DNA of 64,000 bases from Paraburkholderia caribensis (GTDB taxonomy: Bacteria; Pseudomonadota; Gammaproteobacteria; Burkholderiales; Burkholderiaceae), in assembly GCF_002902945.1 (NCBI RefSeq), contig NZ_CP026102.1, positions 2,790,001 through 2,854,000 of the forward strand. The letters run 5' to 3'. Of the stretch, positions 45,251 through 54,303 are shown in pieces (the stretch's first letter is position 1; each line of letters starts with the position of its first letter). A model generated the notes under the pieces. The model had not been told where the DNA came from and made no database searches. It was given only the letters and a program-made list of their open reading frames with translations. The position numbers and the translations under genes were made by a program.

Positions 45251-46120
45251 ATGTTTGTCGCTATTGGTTGGGTGCTGGTTCTCGGCTCTGTGATCGGGAG
45301 CTTCGTGGGAGTGGGCGGCCATTTGCCCGCGCTGGTTCAGCCGTTCGAACTGCTGTGCATTTTCGGCGCGGCAATGGGCGCGTTCGTCGTCAGCAATCCC
45401 GTTTCGGTATTGAAGAAAACCCTCAAGGCTTTGCCCGGATGCTTCAAGGGCGGCAGTTATTCGAAACAGGTTTATCTCGAGCTGATTGCATTGCTTTATG
45501 AGCTGCTTCAGAAAGCGCGTAAGGAAGGCATGATGGCGCTCGAAGCCGACGTGAATGCGCCTGAGGAAAGTGCGCTTTTCCAGAAGTATTCGCACGTTTT
45601 GAAAGACCATCATCTGCTTGATTTCATCGTCGATTATCTGCGGATGATGGCGACGGGCAACGTCAACGTGCACGAGATGCAGGACCTGATGGACGAAGAG
45701 CTGGCCACGCATCACGCCGAATCGTCGGTGGCCGCGAACGCGATCCAGAAGATGGCTGACGGTCTGCCCGCGTTCGGCATCGTCGCGGCCGTGATGGGCG
45801 TCGTGCACACGATGGGCTCGGTCGGCGCGCCGCCCGCCGTGCTTGGCGAGATGATCGCGGGCGCGCTGGTCGGCACGTTCCTCGGCATTCTGCTCGCTTA
45901 TGGCTTCATCGGCCCTGTCGCCGATCTGCTCAATGCGAAGGGCCGCGCGGAAGCGAAGCCGTATCAGTGCGTGAAGGCCGTGCTGCTCGCGTCGCTGTCC
46001 GGCTACGCGCCGCCCGTCGCCGTCGAATTCGGCCGCAAGGTGCTGTTCACGGCCGACCGTCCGAGCTTCCAGGAGCTCGACGACGCCGTGCGCGCCACCA
46101 AGATGCCGAAGTCGGCCTGA
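45251..46120 (+). CDS. motA: Flagellar motor stator protein MotA
   Basis: This 289-residue membrane protein of normal family length has four helices, around residues 5-22, 33-50, 170-190 and 200-222. Diagnostic blocks are MADGLPAFGIVAAVMGVVHTMG, with the conserved proline, and GTFLGILLAYGFIGPVA. The cytoplasmic loop between helices 2 and 3 carries the charged residues that contact FliG. The start is ATG 45251, preceded by GGAGAAGG at the right distance; the open frame runs 45 codons further upstream without homology. It pairs with motB after 22 bases. Confidence 0.95.
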   Translation: MFVAIGWVLVLGSVIGSFVGVGGHLPALVQPFELLCIFGAAMGAFVVSNPVSVLKKTLKALPGCFKGGSYSKQVYLELIALLYELLQKARKEGMMALEADVNAPEESALFQKYSHVLKDHHLLDFIVDYLRMMATGNVNVHEMQDLMDEELATHHAESSVAANAIQKMADGLPAFGIVAAVMGVVHTMGSVGAPPAVLGEMIAGALVGTFLGILLAYGFIGPVADLLNAKGRAEAKPYQCVKAVLLASLSGYAPPVAVEFGRKVLFTADRPSFQELDDAVRATKMPKSA

Positions 46121-46142
46121 CGCGGGCTGGAAGGAGACTGTC

Positions 46143-47126
46143 ATGGCCGAAAGACGACCGCGCAGCGAACAGGCGAGCGAGAAAGCCGCGCCCGTGATCG
46201 TGCGCCGCTCGAAAAAGGGCGACGGGCACGCCGGGCATCACGGCGGCGCATGGAAAATCGCCTACGCGGACTTCGTGACCGCGATGATGGCGTTCTTCCT
46301 GCTGATGTGGCTGCTCGGCTCGACGTCGAAGTACGAGAAGCAGGGCATCGAGGATTACTTCAACACGCCGCTGTCGAGCCTGCTCGGCGGCAACGAGGGC
46401 ACCGCGGCGGCGCGTCCGAATGTGATCCAGGGCGGCGGCCGCGACATGTCCGACACGCGCCCCGGCGACGGCAAGAAAGCGCAGCAGGAACCTGCCAGGC
46501 CAACGCTCACGCAAGCGACGACGGCGCCCAACGACACCGCGCGTCTCGAACAGCTGAAAGCGAAGCTGTCGGCGCTGATCGAGCAGACGCCCGCGTTGAA
46601 GGCGTTCAAGGACCAGATCCGCATCTCGATCACGAACGAGGGCCTGCGCATCGAGATCGTCGATTCGCTGAAGCGCCCGATGTTCGCGACAGGCAGCGCG
46701 AAACTGCAGAGCTACGCGGTCGAGATTCTTACGCAGATCGGTGCGTCGCTGAACGATGTCGACAACCGCATTTCGATTGCAGGCCACACGGACGCCGTTA
46801 CATACGCGAACGGCCCGGCCGGCTACTCGAACTGGGAACTGTCGTCGGAGCGCGCGAACGCGGCGCGGCGCGCACTGGTCGCGGGCGGCATGCGCGAAGA
46901 CAAGCTGCTGCAGGTGCGCGGTCTGGCGGACGTACTGCCGCTCAACGCGAACGTCGCCGACGAGCCGACCAACCGGCGCATCAGCGTGCTCGTGCTGAAC
47001 AAGGCGGCCGAGCAGGCGTTCTTCCGCGACGGCGGACGCACGTCGGTGGATGAAGCGCTGCCCGCAAGCGAGGCGATCCCCAACGTGGTGTCGAAACTGA
47101 AGGTAAGCACGCGCAGCGCGTATTGA
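46143..47126 (+). CDS. motB: Flagellar motor stator protein MotB
   Basis: This 327-residue protein has a basic N-terminus of about 35 residues and one membrane helix AWKIAYADFVTAMMAFFLLMW (about 37-57) with the proton-binding Asp43. A linker precedes a C-terminal OmpA-like peptidoglycan-binding domain (about 175-285, ISIAGHTDAVTY and WELSSERANAARRALVAGG). MotB forms the MotA5B2 stator and anchors it to the cell wall. No chemotaxis genes follow directly; a strong terminator ends the operon 20 bases downstream, so motAB form a bicistronic unit. Confidence 0.95.
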   Translation: MAERRPRSEQASEKAAPVIVRRSKKGDGHAGHHGGAWKIAYADFVTAMMAFFLLMWLLGSTSKYEKQGIEDYFNTPLSSLLGGNEGTAAARPNVIQGGGRDMSDTRPGDGKKAQQEPARPTLTQATTAPNDTARLEQLKAKLSALIEQTPALKAFKDQIRISITNEGLRIEIVDSLKRPMFATGSAKLQSYAVEILTQIGASLNDVDNRISIAGHTDAVTYANGPAGYSNWELSSERANAARRALVAGGMREDKLLQVRGLADVLPLNANVADEPTNRRISVLVLNKAAEQAFFRDGGRTSVDEALPASEAIPNVVSKLKVSTRSAY

Positions 47127-47145
47127 TCGCGAGGTCGTGTGTTCG

Positions 47146-47180
47146 GCCGCGCGCTTCGAAAGAAGCGCGCGGCTTTTTTT
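47146..47180 (+). terminator. Intrinsic terminator after motB
   Basis: Perfect 12-bp arms GCCGCGCGCTTC (47146-47157) and GAAGCGCGCGGC (47162-47173) with a GAAA tetraloop are followed by seven T residues. This is a textbook Rho-independent terminator, 20 bases after the motB stop. The remaining 250 bases to the next gene show nothing specific. Confidence 0.93.
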
Positions 47181-47434
47181 ATCCGCTCCCGCGCGGATTC
47201 ATCACCCGAATCGCCCGGACGACGAAACGGTCACACGCACTGTTTCGCCCTACGATACATTCACGTCGTCAATTGCGTCCGATCTTGCGCTCAGGCAAGG
47301 CAATTTCAGCGCTGCACTTCACAACCGCAACACGTTTCTGATATTGGTAGAGAAAGCGTAGCTGTTGCGCTTGCGCGAGATCACGCGTGCAAACGTGCAT
47401 TTCCCTTCCATTGCTTCATTGACGGAGAACGACA

Positions 47435-48022
47435 ATGCAAAGAAGACACTTCGTGACAGCAAGTATTGCTGCACTCGCATACGGCGGTCTGCTGTTGTCG
47501 GGCTGCAGCACGACGACGGGCAGCGGCGAATCGGCGGCAACCGACATGGCCAAGCGGCAGTCGATCGACGCCAGCGTCGACGGCGCGCTTGCGAAGCTCT
47601 ACACGTCCGTACAGGGCTCGCGCGAACTGGTCGGCAAGGCGCAAGGCATACTTGTGTTCCCATCCGTGTTGCAGGTGGGCTTCGTGGTGGGCGGGCAGTA
47701 TGGCGAAGGCGCGCTGCGCGTCGGCGGCAGCACGGCGGGTTACTACAGCACGATCTCCGGCTCGTTCGGCCTGACGGCGGGCGCACAGTCGAAGGCGATC
47801 ATCTTCCTCTTCATGACCCAGGATGCGCTCGACAAATTCCGCAACGCCAAGGGCTGGTCGGCGGGTGCCGATGCGTCGGTGGCGCTCATCAAGGTCGGGG
47901 CGAACGGCGCAGTCGATACCACGACAGCAACCGCGCCTGTCGAAGCGATCGTCATGACGAATTCCGGGCTGATGGCCGACGTATCGCTGGCTGGCACCAA
48001 GGTGTCGAAGCTGAACATCTGA
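47435..48022 (+). CDS. YSC84/SYLF-domain lipoprotein
   Basis: This 195-residue protein has a signal peptide ending in the lipobox LSGC (Cys about 24). The mature domain is of the YSC84 (SYLF) type. VGKAQGILVFPSVLQVGFVVGGQYGEGALR (in part, about 66-95) and YYSTISGSFGLTAGAQSKAIIFLF are the characteristic hydrophobic segments. SYLF domains bind lipids; bacterial members are envelope lipoproteins of unclear function. GGAGAACGAC before ATG 47435 supports the start. A shared terminator separates it from the convergent barrel gene. Confidence 0.88.
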   Translation: MQRRHFVTASIAALAYGGLLLSGCSTTTGSGESAATDMAKRQSIDASVDGALAKLYTSVQGSRELVGKAQGILVFPSVLQVGFVVGGQYGEGALRVGGSTAGYYSTISGSFGLTAGAQSKAIIFLFMTQDALDKFRNAKGWSAGADASVALIKVGANGAVDTTTATAPVEAIVMTNSGLMADVSLAGTKVSKLNI

Positions 48023-48046
48023 GCTCGATGCCGCGCGCAAACACAA

Positions 48047-48075
48047 ACGGCTCGCCATGACCAAGGGCGAGCCGT
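48047..48075. terminator. Bidirectional terminator between lipoprotein and barrel genes
   Basis: Perfect 10-bp arms ACGGCTCGCC (48047-48056) and GGCGAGCCGT (48066-48075) with a 9-base loop lie in the 75-bp convergent gap. Only short T/A tracts follow, so strength is uncertain, but position and stem favour a terminator. Confidence 0.6.
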
Positions 48076-48097
48076 CTGCTTTAGCGCGATGCGGCGA

Positions 48098-48748
48098 TCA
48101 GAAGCGATACGTCACGCCGACCTTCACGATGGGATACCAGCGCCACTTGTCGGCCTTGTCCTGCAGATCCTGGCGTTCCTGGTCGACGTTCGCCTGACCG
48201 GCTTCAGCGACGATGTCCGCGGGGACGTCGAGCGTCACGTGCGGGCGGCCATAGGTGACGCCGGCATCGAAGAACGCCGAGAAGCCCTTCTGCGCGACGG
48301 GCGTATGACCAAAGCCAATGCCGATATACGGGCGCACCGTCGGATACTTCGCCTTCGCGTGAACGGTCTCGCCGTTCGTCGCGTAGTTGGTGCCATTGAT
48401 ATTGACCGTGCCGCTCGGGCTGTTCGCGTCACCCGACACGTTATCGCCGCCGATCAACATGCCGGCCGTGATGCGGAACGGCACCGTGGCGGGCGCCGGG
48501 AAGAAGTCGACGTACAGGCCGCCGTGATAGATCCTGGCCTTGCCGTCGTAGTTCAGGCCGCCGGCGCTGAAATCGTGCGAGAGCGCAAAGCCGTTGAATT
48601 CGGCGCGGATGTTGTTGCGCGTGCCAAGCGGTTCGGAGAAGCCGATACCGAGGCCCTCCGTGCCGACCTGACCATAAATTTCGTGAGCGTGCGCGACGGG
48701 CGCGGACAGCGCGAGGCCCGCCGCAAGCGTGACCAACAGCCTTTTCAT
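48098..48748 (-). CDS. Outer-membrane beta-barrel protein
   Basis: This 216-residue protein has a signal peptide ending in APVAHA (about residue 21). The mature protein shows alternating strands and ends in WYPIVKVGVTYRF, with a terminal Phe as expected for BAM-assembled barrels. IGIGFSEPLGTRNNIRAEFNG and RPYIGIGFGH are typical strand pairs of small barrels. A charged segment rich in Asp/Gln/Glu (about 180-200) may be a periplasmic turn. The start ATG 48748 was chosen for the signal peptide; the frame continues upstream without one. Function unknown. Confidence 0.8.
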   Translation of the reverse strand: MKRLLVTLAAGLALSAPVAHAHEIYGQVGTEGLGIGFSEPLGTRNNIRAEFNGFALSHDFSAGGLNYDGKARIYHGGLYVDFFPAPATVPFRITAGMLIGGDNVSGDANSPSGTVNINGTNYATNGETVHAKAKYPTVRPYIGIGFGHTPVAQKGFSAFFDAGVTYGRPHVTLDVPADIVAEAGQANVDQERQDLQDKADKWRWYPIVKVGVTYRF

Positions 48749-48998
48749 CTGTGAGATTTCCTTCGGGGTTCTGGAGGGCGCCTGACCTTGACGCCGCGTG
48801 TATCGGGAAAAATTGCCCGTCACACGCAATGACCTTGCGTCGCGGCGGCGTCCCAGACCCGTCTTATTACGGACCACTCACAGACAATCTTTAATGAATA
48901 TTTAAAACGTTCTTCAGGTGCCGACTCAAGCCCTTTAAATGCCGGGTTCCCCGGCTGAAACGGGCAAATTACCCGGTCTTACCAATGCTTTAAATCCG

Positions 48999-49937
48999 TC
49001 ATTCGATGCCGCGCGTCAGTCGTTGAATCGCCTGAGGCGGCTGGCCGAATGCGCGCAAAAAAGCCCGTCGCATGCGCTCGCGGTCGCCGAAGCCGACATC
49101 GCGAGCCACCACGTCGACGCCGTGCCGCCCCGTTTCGAGCATCAGGCGCGCCGCTTCGACGCGCAGCCGCTCGACAGCCTTCGCCGGCGTCTGTCCCGTT
49201 TCTTCCCTGAATGCGCGCGTGAACTGCCGCGGGCTCAGATGCGCAGCATCCGCGAGCTGTTCGACGGAAAGCGGCGTGTTCAGATTGCGCCTCGCGTACG
49301 ACAGCGCCGTCTGGATGCGATCGGACTTCGGCTCGAGTTCGAGCAGCGCCGAAAACTGCGATTGACCGCCCGCGCGCCGGTGATACACGACGAGCTTGCG
49401 CGCGACATGGCGCGCGAGTTCCACGCCCGCGTCCTTCTCGACGAACGCCAGCGCAAGATCGATGCACGCCGTCATCCCCGCCGACGTCCACACGTCGTTG
49501 TCGATGATGAAGATGCGATCCTCTTCCACTTTCACAGCCGGATAACGTTTGCGCATGTCGTCGGCGTAGTACCAGTGCGTGGTCGCGCGCCGGTCGTCGA
49601 GCAGGCCGGCATCGGCCAGATGAAACGCGCCCGTGCAGGCGGCCGCGACGCGGCGCGCCGCAGGCGCCGCCCGCTTCAGGAACGCGATCAGCGACGGCGG
49701 CGACGGCTGCAGATCGTTGTCGCCGACCACGAGAATCGTATCGAAGCGGCTGTCGTCGAACGGCCGGGTCGACACCTCGAAACCGGACGAGCACGGCACC
49801 GGGCCGCCGTGCTCGGACAGCAGGACGTATTCGTACAAGGGCTCGCTCATCTCACGGTTCGCGAACTCCAGCACGCTCGTCATGCCGAGATTCATCACCT
49901 GAAAACCGGGAAACAGAACAATTCCGACGCGCAGCAT
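48999..49937 (-). CDS. GlxA-like AraC-family regulator with DJ-1/PfpI domain
   Basis: This 312-residue protein has an N-terminal DJ-1/PfpI-like domain (about 1-185, with the elbow CTGAFHLADAGLLDDRRATTHW at about 100-121, in part). A C-terminal AraC helix-turn-helix pair follows (about 215-305, LADAAHLSPRQFTRAFREETG and RDVGFGDRERMRRAF). This layout is that of GlxA-type activators, where the amidotransferase-like domain probably senses a small molecule. It is divergent from a short-chain dehydrogenase gene, its likely target, with a 128-bp shared promoter region. Confidence 0.9.
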   Translation of the reverse strand: MLRVGIVLFPGFQVMNLGMTSVLEFANREMSEPLYEYVLLSEHGGPVPCSSGFEVSTRPFDDSRFDTILVVGDNDLQPSPPSLIAFLKRAAPAARRVAAACTGAFHLADAGLLDDRRATTHWYYADDMRKRYPAVKVEEDRIFIIDNDVWTSAGMTACIDLALAFVEKDAGVELARHVARKLVVYHRRAGGQSQFSALLELEPKSDRIQTALSYARRNLNTPLSVEQLADAAHLSPRQFTRAFREETGQTPAKAVERLRVEAARLMLETGRHGVDVVARDVGFGDRERMRRAFLRAFGQPPQAIQRLTRGIE

Positions 49938-50065
49938 GGCTTCACTCCAGCGATGTCTGAAAAAGAGGCATATACGACATTGAGGCCATGTGAGTATGCA
50001 CCTAATCTGATGGTCATGCAGACGACGCCGCGTCGCCTGCGCCCTCTGACCTCAGGAGCATTGAT

Positions 50066-50881
50066 ATGTCGAATTCTTCCAATACCGCAGCGAACCTCGG
50101 CACGGCCGTCGTGACGGGCGCCTCGTCGGGCATCGGCGCGATCTACGCGGACCGTCTCGCGCGTCGCGGCTATGACCTGATCCTCGTTGCCCGCAACCGC
50201 GCGCGTCTCGAACAACTGGCGACGCGAATCTCGAACGAAACGGGCCGCTCGGTAGAAATCGTCGCCGCCGATCTGAACGACGACGCCGATATCCGCCGCG
50301 TCGAAAACGTGCTGCGCACCGACGCGAGCATCACGATGCTGGTGAACAACGCAGGCGTCGGCGCAGCGGCGCCGCTGTTGGATTCCGAAGTCGACAAGAT
50401 GGAAGCCATGATCAAGCTGAACGTCGTCGCGCTGACGAGGCTCACGTATGCCATCGCGCCGGGCTTCGTCGCGCGTGGCGGAGGCAACATCATCAACATC
50501 GCGTCGATCGTGGCGGTGGCGCCCGAAATCCTCAACGGCGTCTACGGCGGTACGAAGGCATTCGTGCTGGCGTTCACGCAATCGCTGCATCACGAACTGG
50601 CGAGCAAGGGTGTCAAGGTCCAAGCCGTATTGCCGGGCGCGACGCGCACCGAATTCTGGAGCGTCGCTGGCGTGCCGATCGAGGCCGTCGAAGAGCGAGG
50701 CATCGTGATGTCGGCGGAACAGATGGTGGACGCGTCGCTTGTCGGCTTCGATCAGGGTGAACTCGCGACGATTCCGTCGCTGCCCGACTACGCCGACTGG
50801 CAAGCGTTCGAGTCGGCGCGTACCGCACTCGGGCCGAACCTGTCGCGCACGGCGCCCGCTGCGCGGTTCAATGTCGCTTGA
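50066..50881 (+). CDS. Short-chain dehydrogenase/reductase
   Basis: This 271-residue classical SDR has a cofactor motif TGASSGIG (about 18-25), NNAG at about 93-96, catalytic Ser in NIASIVA, and the YGGTK catalytic pair (about 160-164). DLNDDAD near residue 70 suits either cofactor; arginines after the second strand (ARNRARL) favour NADP. AGGAGCATTGAT before ATG 50066 is a good ribosome site. The substrate is unknown. Divergence from a GlxA-like regulator is a recurrent arrangement and suggests inducible expression. Confidence 0.9.
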   Translation: MSNSSNTAANLGTAVVTGASSGIGAIYADRLARRGYDLILVARNRARLEQLATRISNETGRSVEIVAADLNDDADIRRVENVLRTDASITMLVNNAGVGAAAPLLDSEVDKMEAMIKLNVVALTRLTYAIAPGFVARGGGNIINIASIVAVAPEILNGVYGGTKAFVLAFTQSLHHELASKGVKVQAVLPGATRTEFWSVAGVPIEAVEERGIVMSAEQMVDASLVGFDQGELATIPSLPDYADWQAFESARTALGPNLSRTAPAARFNVA

Positions 50882-50953
50882 TGTTGTGAGATGAGTGGTT
50901 GGCGACGCGACGGGGTTTCACGTCGCGTCGTGTTTTGCCGTGCGGGGTGCGGC

Positions 50954-51050
50954 GAGTTTATGCGCCTAAACCGCGTGGACGAAGCGACGGACGTCGCACG
51001 CCGCGAAGCGCCAGCCCGCGCCCAGCCGCAGAGTTTATGCGCCTAAACTC
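50954..51050. repeat. Two copies of an 18-bp dyad repeat
   Basis: GAGTTTATGCGCCTAAAC occurs at 50954-50971 and again at 51031-51048, 77 bp apart. The second copy extends to a perfect dyad GAGTTTA-N6-TAAACTC. Both lie in the 210-bp gap between convergent SDR and M14 genes. It is a candidate dispersed repeat or tandem protein-binding site. Confidence 0.7.
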
Positions 51051-51091
51051 ACCTCCCAGCCGAGGTCCGCCGCAGCCGCGCGCTACACGCA

Positions 51092-52207
51092 TCACGCGCC
51101 AAGCAGCACGCCGGTACGAAACGCTCGCGTTCCCGTCACGCGCCCAAGCGGCGCACCCGCCGTCACGAATCGGATCGCGCGGCGCATATAGAGCACGCCC
51201 TCCGTATTGCTGGTGATCGTCGTGGTTTCGTCCGTCAACGGATCGACGATATCGAACAACGCGTCGCCGATGCGAATCCGGTCGCCGATCTTCACGCGAT
51301 GCACGAGGATGCCGCTAACGGGCGCGTAGAACTGCTCGCTGCCCGCCAGCGGCGTCGCGGGCGTCGGCAGTTCCGGCAGCGGCTTCGCGCGGCCTTCAAT
51401 CGCCTTGCGATGCGTCAGATAGTCGACCAGCGCGTCGGCATCCTGCTGCGCGACTTCATACGATACGTCGCGCTGTCCGCGGCATTCGATCGTCACGGCG
51501 ACCGTGCCCGTCGGCACCGGCTTGCCTGCGGGCATCTGTTGCTGCAAATGCCACCACAAGAGGCTGTGCGTTTCATCGAACGCGTGGCCGCCCGAGTCGG
51601 TTGCGAGCAGTGACGCTTCCGAGCGCAGATAGCGCGCGAGCGGCTCGACCTCCGGCCAGCCCGCTTCGCTCGTGTAGACGTGCATCACAGCTTCGAGCGA
51701 GCAATGCAGATCGATGACGACGTCCGCATCGTAAGAAAGCTTCAGCAATGCGAGTTGCAGCGATTCGTACTCAGTGAGCGGCTTTTGCGCATCCAGTTGC
51801 TCACGCACCAGCGCGCGAATCAGCTTGCGGTTCTCCTGCGCATCGGAGCCGAGGCGATCTTTCGCGCGATCCAGCAGCGTCGTGAACTGCAGGAAGTGCC
51901 GGTTGAAGTTCTTGCCGCTGCCCGTTTCGAAACGGCCGATAAACTGACCGAGCACATGCTGCCCAAGCCCGACGGGATTCGCGACGGGCACGAGCACGAT
52001 TTCGGCTTTCAGCAAGCCTTGCGCTTCGAGCTCGACAAGGCGCCGCTTGAGCAGCACCGTCGTGAGCATCGCGGGCGTCTCGTCCGCATGCAGCGACGAC
52101 TGGATATAAATCTTCTGCCCGCTGTTTTGCGGGCCGAAATGAAACGCGACGAGTTCGCGTGACGTGCCCACGGCGGGCGAGAGAAGCGGAATCGATTGCC
52201 TGTTCAT
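51092..52207 (-). CDS. M14-type succinylglutamate desuccinylase/aspartoacylase family protein
   Basis: This 371-residue zinc hydrolase has the expected metal motif SSLHADE (His about 40, Glu about 43). It also has NRHF and DADVVIDLHC (the third metal His, about 167), followed by TIECRGQRDVSYEV near residue 240. A C-terminal beta domain (about 285-370) completes the AstE/AspA-like architecture. The family removes acyl groups from amino acids. It is 36 bases downstream of, and same strand as, an amino-acid-type binding protein, and may process the imported compound. The exact substrate is not evident. Confidence 0.85.
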   Translation of the reverse strand: MNRQSIPLLSPAVGTSRELVAFHFGPQNSGQKIYIQSSLHADETPAMLTTVLLKRRLVELEAQGLLKAEIVLVPVANPVGLGQHVLGQFIGRFETGSGKNFNRHFLQFTTLLDRAKDRLGSDAQENRKLIRALVREQLDAQKPLTEYESLQLALLKLSYDADVVIDLHCSLEAVMHVYTSEAGWPEVEPLARYLRSEASLLATDSGGHAFDETHSLLWWHLQQQMPAGKPVPTGTVAVTIECRGQRDVSYEVAQQDADALVDYLTHRKAIEGRAKPLPELPTPATPLAGSEQFYAPVSGILVHRVKIGDRIRIGDALFDIVDPLTDETTTITSNTEGVLYMRRAIRFVTAGAPLGRVTGTRAFRTGVLLGA

Positions 52208-52243
52208 GTGACTCTTCTGAGTGTCATTCGACGTGTAAGCCGA

Positions 52244-53017
52244 TCAGTTACCGTACGGATCGAAGTCGAAATACTTGTGCGCGATCTGCGCGTACGTGCC
52301 GTCTTTGCGCATCGACGCGATTGCCGTGTTGATCGACGTCTGCAATGCGGCTTCGTCCTTGCGCAAGCCGATGCCGACGCCGCGATCGCCCATATCGAGC
52401 GGCTCGCCGACGAACCCGAAGCCCTTGCCTTGCGGCGTGCGCAGGAAGCCATAGTCGGCTTCGACGGTGCCGAGCAACGCGCCGTCCAGGCGTCCGTTGA
52501 CCAGGTCGCTGAATACTTCGTCCTGGCCTTTGTACGCCACCACGTGGACGCCAGCGGGCGCCCAGTGCGACTGCGCGAACGACTCGAACTGCGTGCCCGT
52601 TTGCACGCCGATCTGCTTGCCGGCAAGCGTCGCGGGTGCGCTTCCGTTCAGGGCGGTGCCCTGCTTCGCAACCAGCCGCGACTTGAACTGGAACAGCTTC
52701 GACGAAAAGAGAATCTGCTGCTCGCGCTTCGCGGTGATCGCCATCGACGACATGATCGCGTCGATCTTGCGCGCCTGCAGCGCCGGAATCATGCCGGAAA
52801 ACTCCAGTTCGACCCATTCGCAGCGTGCGTGAATGCGCTTGCAGATTTCATTGCCGAGATCGACGTCGAAGCCCTTGAGACTGCCGTCCGGTGATTTCGC
52901 ATCCATCGGCGGATAGGTCGGGTCGATGCCGAGACGAATCGTGTCGTTATCGCGTGCGAACGCGCCCTGGCTTGCGAAACCCAGTGCGGCAAGGAGAAGT
53001 ATCAGCGAAGTCTTCAT
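52244..53017 (-). CDS. Polar amino-acid ABC transporter substrate-binding protein
   Basis: This 257-residue SBP family 3 protein of the HisJ/ArgT type has a signal peptide of about 21 residues ending in GAFA. It shows IRLGIDPTYPPMDAKSPDGSLKGFDVDLGNEIC (in part, about 27-58), LEFSGMIPALQARKIDAIMSSM, and the C-terminal KDGTYAQIAHKYFDFD. It would bind a cationic or modified amino acid in the periplasm. No permease or ATPase genes are adjacent, so it must share a transporter encoded elsewhere. It is divergent from a LysR gene, its likely regulator. Confidence 0.88.
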   Translation of the reverse strand: MKTSLILLLAALGFASQGAFARDNDTIRLGIDPTYPPMDAKSPDGSLKGFDVDLGNEICKRIHARCEWVELEFSGMIPALQARKIDAIMSSMAITAKREQQILFSSKLFQFKSRLVAKQGTALNGSAPATLAGKQIGVQTGTQFESFAQSHWAPAGVHVVAYKGQDEVFSDLVNGRLDGALLGTVEADYGFLRTPQGKGFGFVGEPLDMGDRGVGIGLRKDEAALQTSINTAIASMRKDGTYAQIAHKYFDFDPYGN

Positions 53018-53153
53018 GACTAACGGGCCTATCGGTCGGCTGTGATGGGAGCATGCTGAGTCGATCCTACGATGCGCCAGTGATACAAAAAAGTGCAAAT
53101 CTGTCTATCATGATCACTTCTTCTGATCGCCAGATTTTCCGTCCCTGTCGACG

Positions 53154-54086
53154 ATGGCCCTGACCATTTCCCAACTTCGCGTCTTCACGGCCGTGGCCGA
53201 GCACGGCAGCATCCGCGCCGCGTCGCGCGCGCTCGGCATCGCGCAAAGCGGGATCACGCAGCAATTGCAGAACCTCGAATCGATGCTCGGCGCCACGCTT
53301 TTCACGCGCACGAATCGCGGTATCGCGCTGACGGCGGTTGGGCAGCGCATGCTGCAACGCGCGGCGACGATTCTCGGCGAATGCGCGCGAGCCGAACATG
53401 AAGCGCAGCAACTGCGCGGCGAGTATGCCGGACAGGTCACGTTCGGCCTGACGACCGAGCCGTTGATCGACGCGGGCGCGCCCGTGCTGACAGAGTTTCG
53501 CGAGCGTTTTCCGCGCGTGGCCGCGCACATGCGTACGGGCACGTCGCGGATGATGATCCAGTGGATACGGGAGGGCACGCTCGACTTCGCCGTCGCGCTC
53601 GTGTCGAAGCACACGGATACGACCGATCTGTCCGTGACGAAGCTGTACCCTTCCGATCCCGTCGTCGTATGCCGGCGTGGTCATCCGATGGCGCAGGCGA
53701 AGTCGCTTGCCGAACTCGCGGATTGCTCATGGATCGCGACGCGCTCGCCCAATCTCACCGACGATCCGCAAGCGCACCGCCTCAACGACCTGTTCAAGAG
53801 CCACCGTCTCGCGCCGCCAAGAATCGTCTCGACGGTCGAAGGGCTGTTCGAGTCGCTGCATCTGGTCAGCGAGACGGACTGTCTGTCGCTGGAGGCAGCC
53901 GTGGTGACGAAGCGCGGCCCGTTCGCGCGCGTGCTGACCACGATCGACGTGCGCGAGCGCGTGGCCGCGCAGGACGTCTGCGTGCTGCAACGCGCCGCCG
54001 CGCCGCTCACGCCCGCCGCCCAGGAACTCGCGACGATGATCGCGTCGTACACGCGAACCGTGCGCGCGCGAAGTCATCGGACATAG
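53154..54086 (+). CDS. LysR-family transcriptional regulator
   Basis: This 310-residue protein has a classic LysR N-terminal helix-turn-helix (residues about 3-60, ALTISQLRVFTAVAEHGSIRAASRALGIAQSGITQQLQNLE, in part). The effector domain follows (about 90-300). It belongs to a group with a TRTNRGIALTAVGQ segment. It is transcribed away from the binding-protein/deacylase pair, with a 136-bp AT-richer intergenic region that could carry T-N11-A type sites. It probably activates that pair. Confidence 0.9.
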   Translation: MALTISQLRVFTAVAEHGSIRAASRALGIAQSGITQQLQNLESMLGATLFTRTNRGIALTAVGQRMLQRAATILGECARAEHEAQQLRGEYAGQVTFGLTTEPLIDAGAPVLTEFRERFPRVAAHMRTGTSRMMIQWIREGTLDFAVALVSKHTDTTDLSVTKLYPSDPVVVCRRGHPMAQAKSLAELADCSWIATRSPNLTDDPQAHRLNDLFKSHRLAPPRIVSTVEGLFESLHLVSETDCLSLEAAVVTKRGPFARVLTTIDVRERVAAQDVCVLQRAAAPLTPAAQELATMIASYTRTVRARSHRT

Positions 54087-54303
54087 TTGAGCCGGCAACC
54101 ACCGCGCACGGTTCGGGCTCCCGTAAACCCTCACCTGAACCACGTTCCGCCCGCCTTGGCAGAAAACCGCGCGCGGTTGGCAGCATCGCGCGTATCAATG
54201 CTTTTGCCGCGCACGAGGGCCCTCCCTACACTTTGATCACACGCCGATCGCTCGCTTCGACACAGCGAACGGCCACCACCGATCACGTTCTGGAGAACCC
54301 GAA

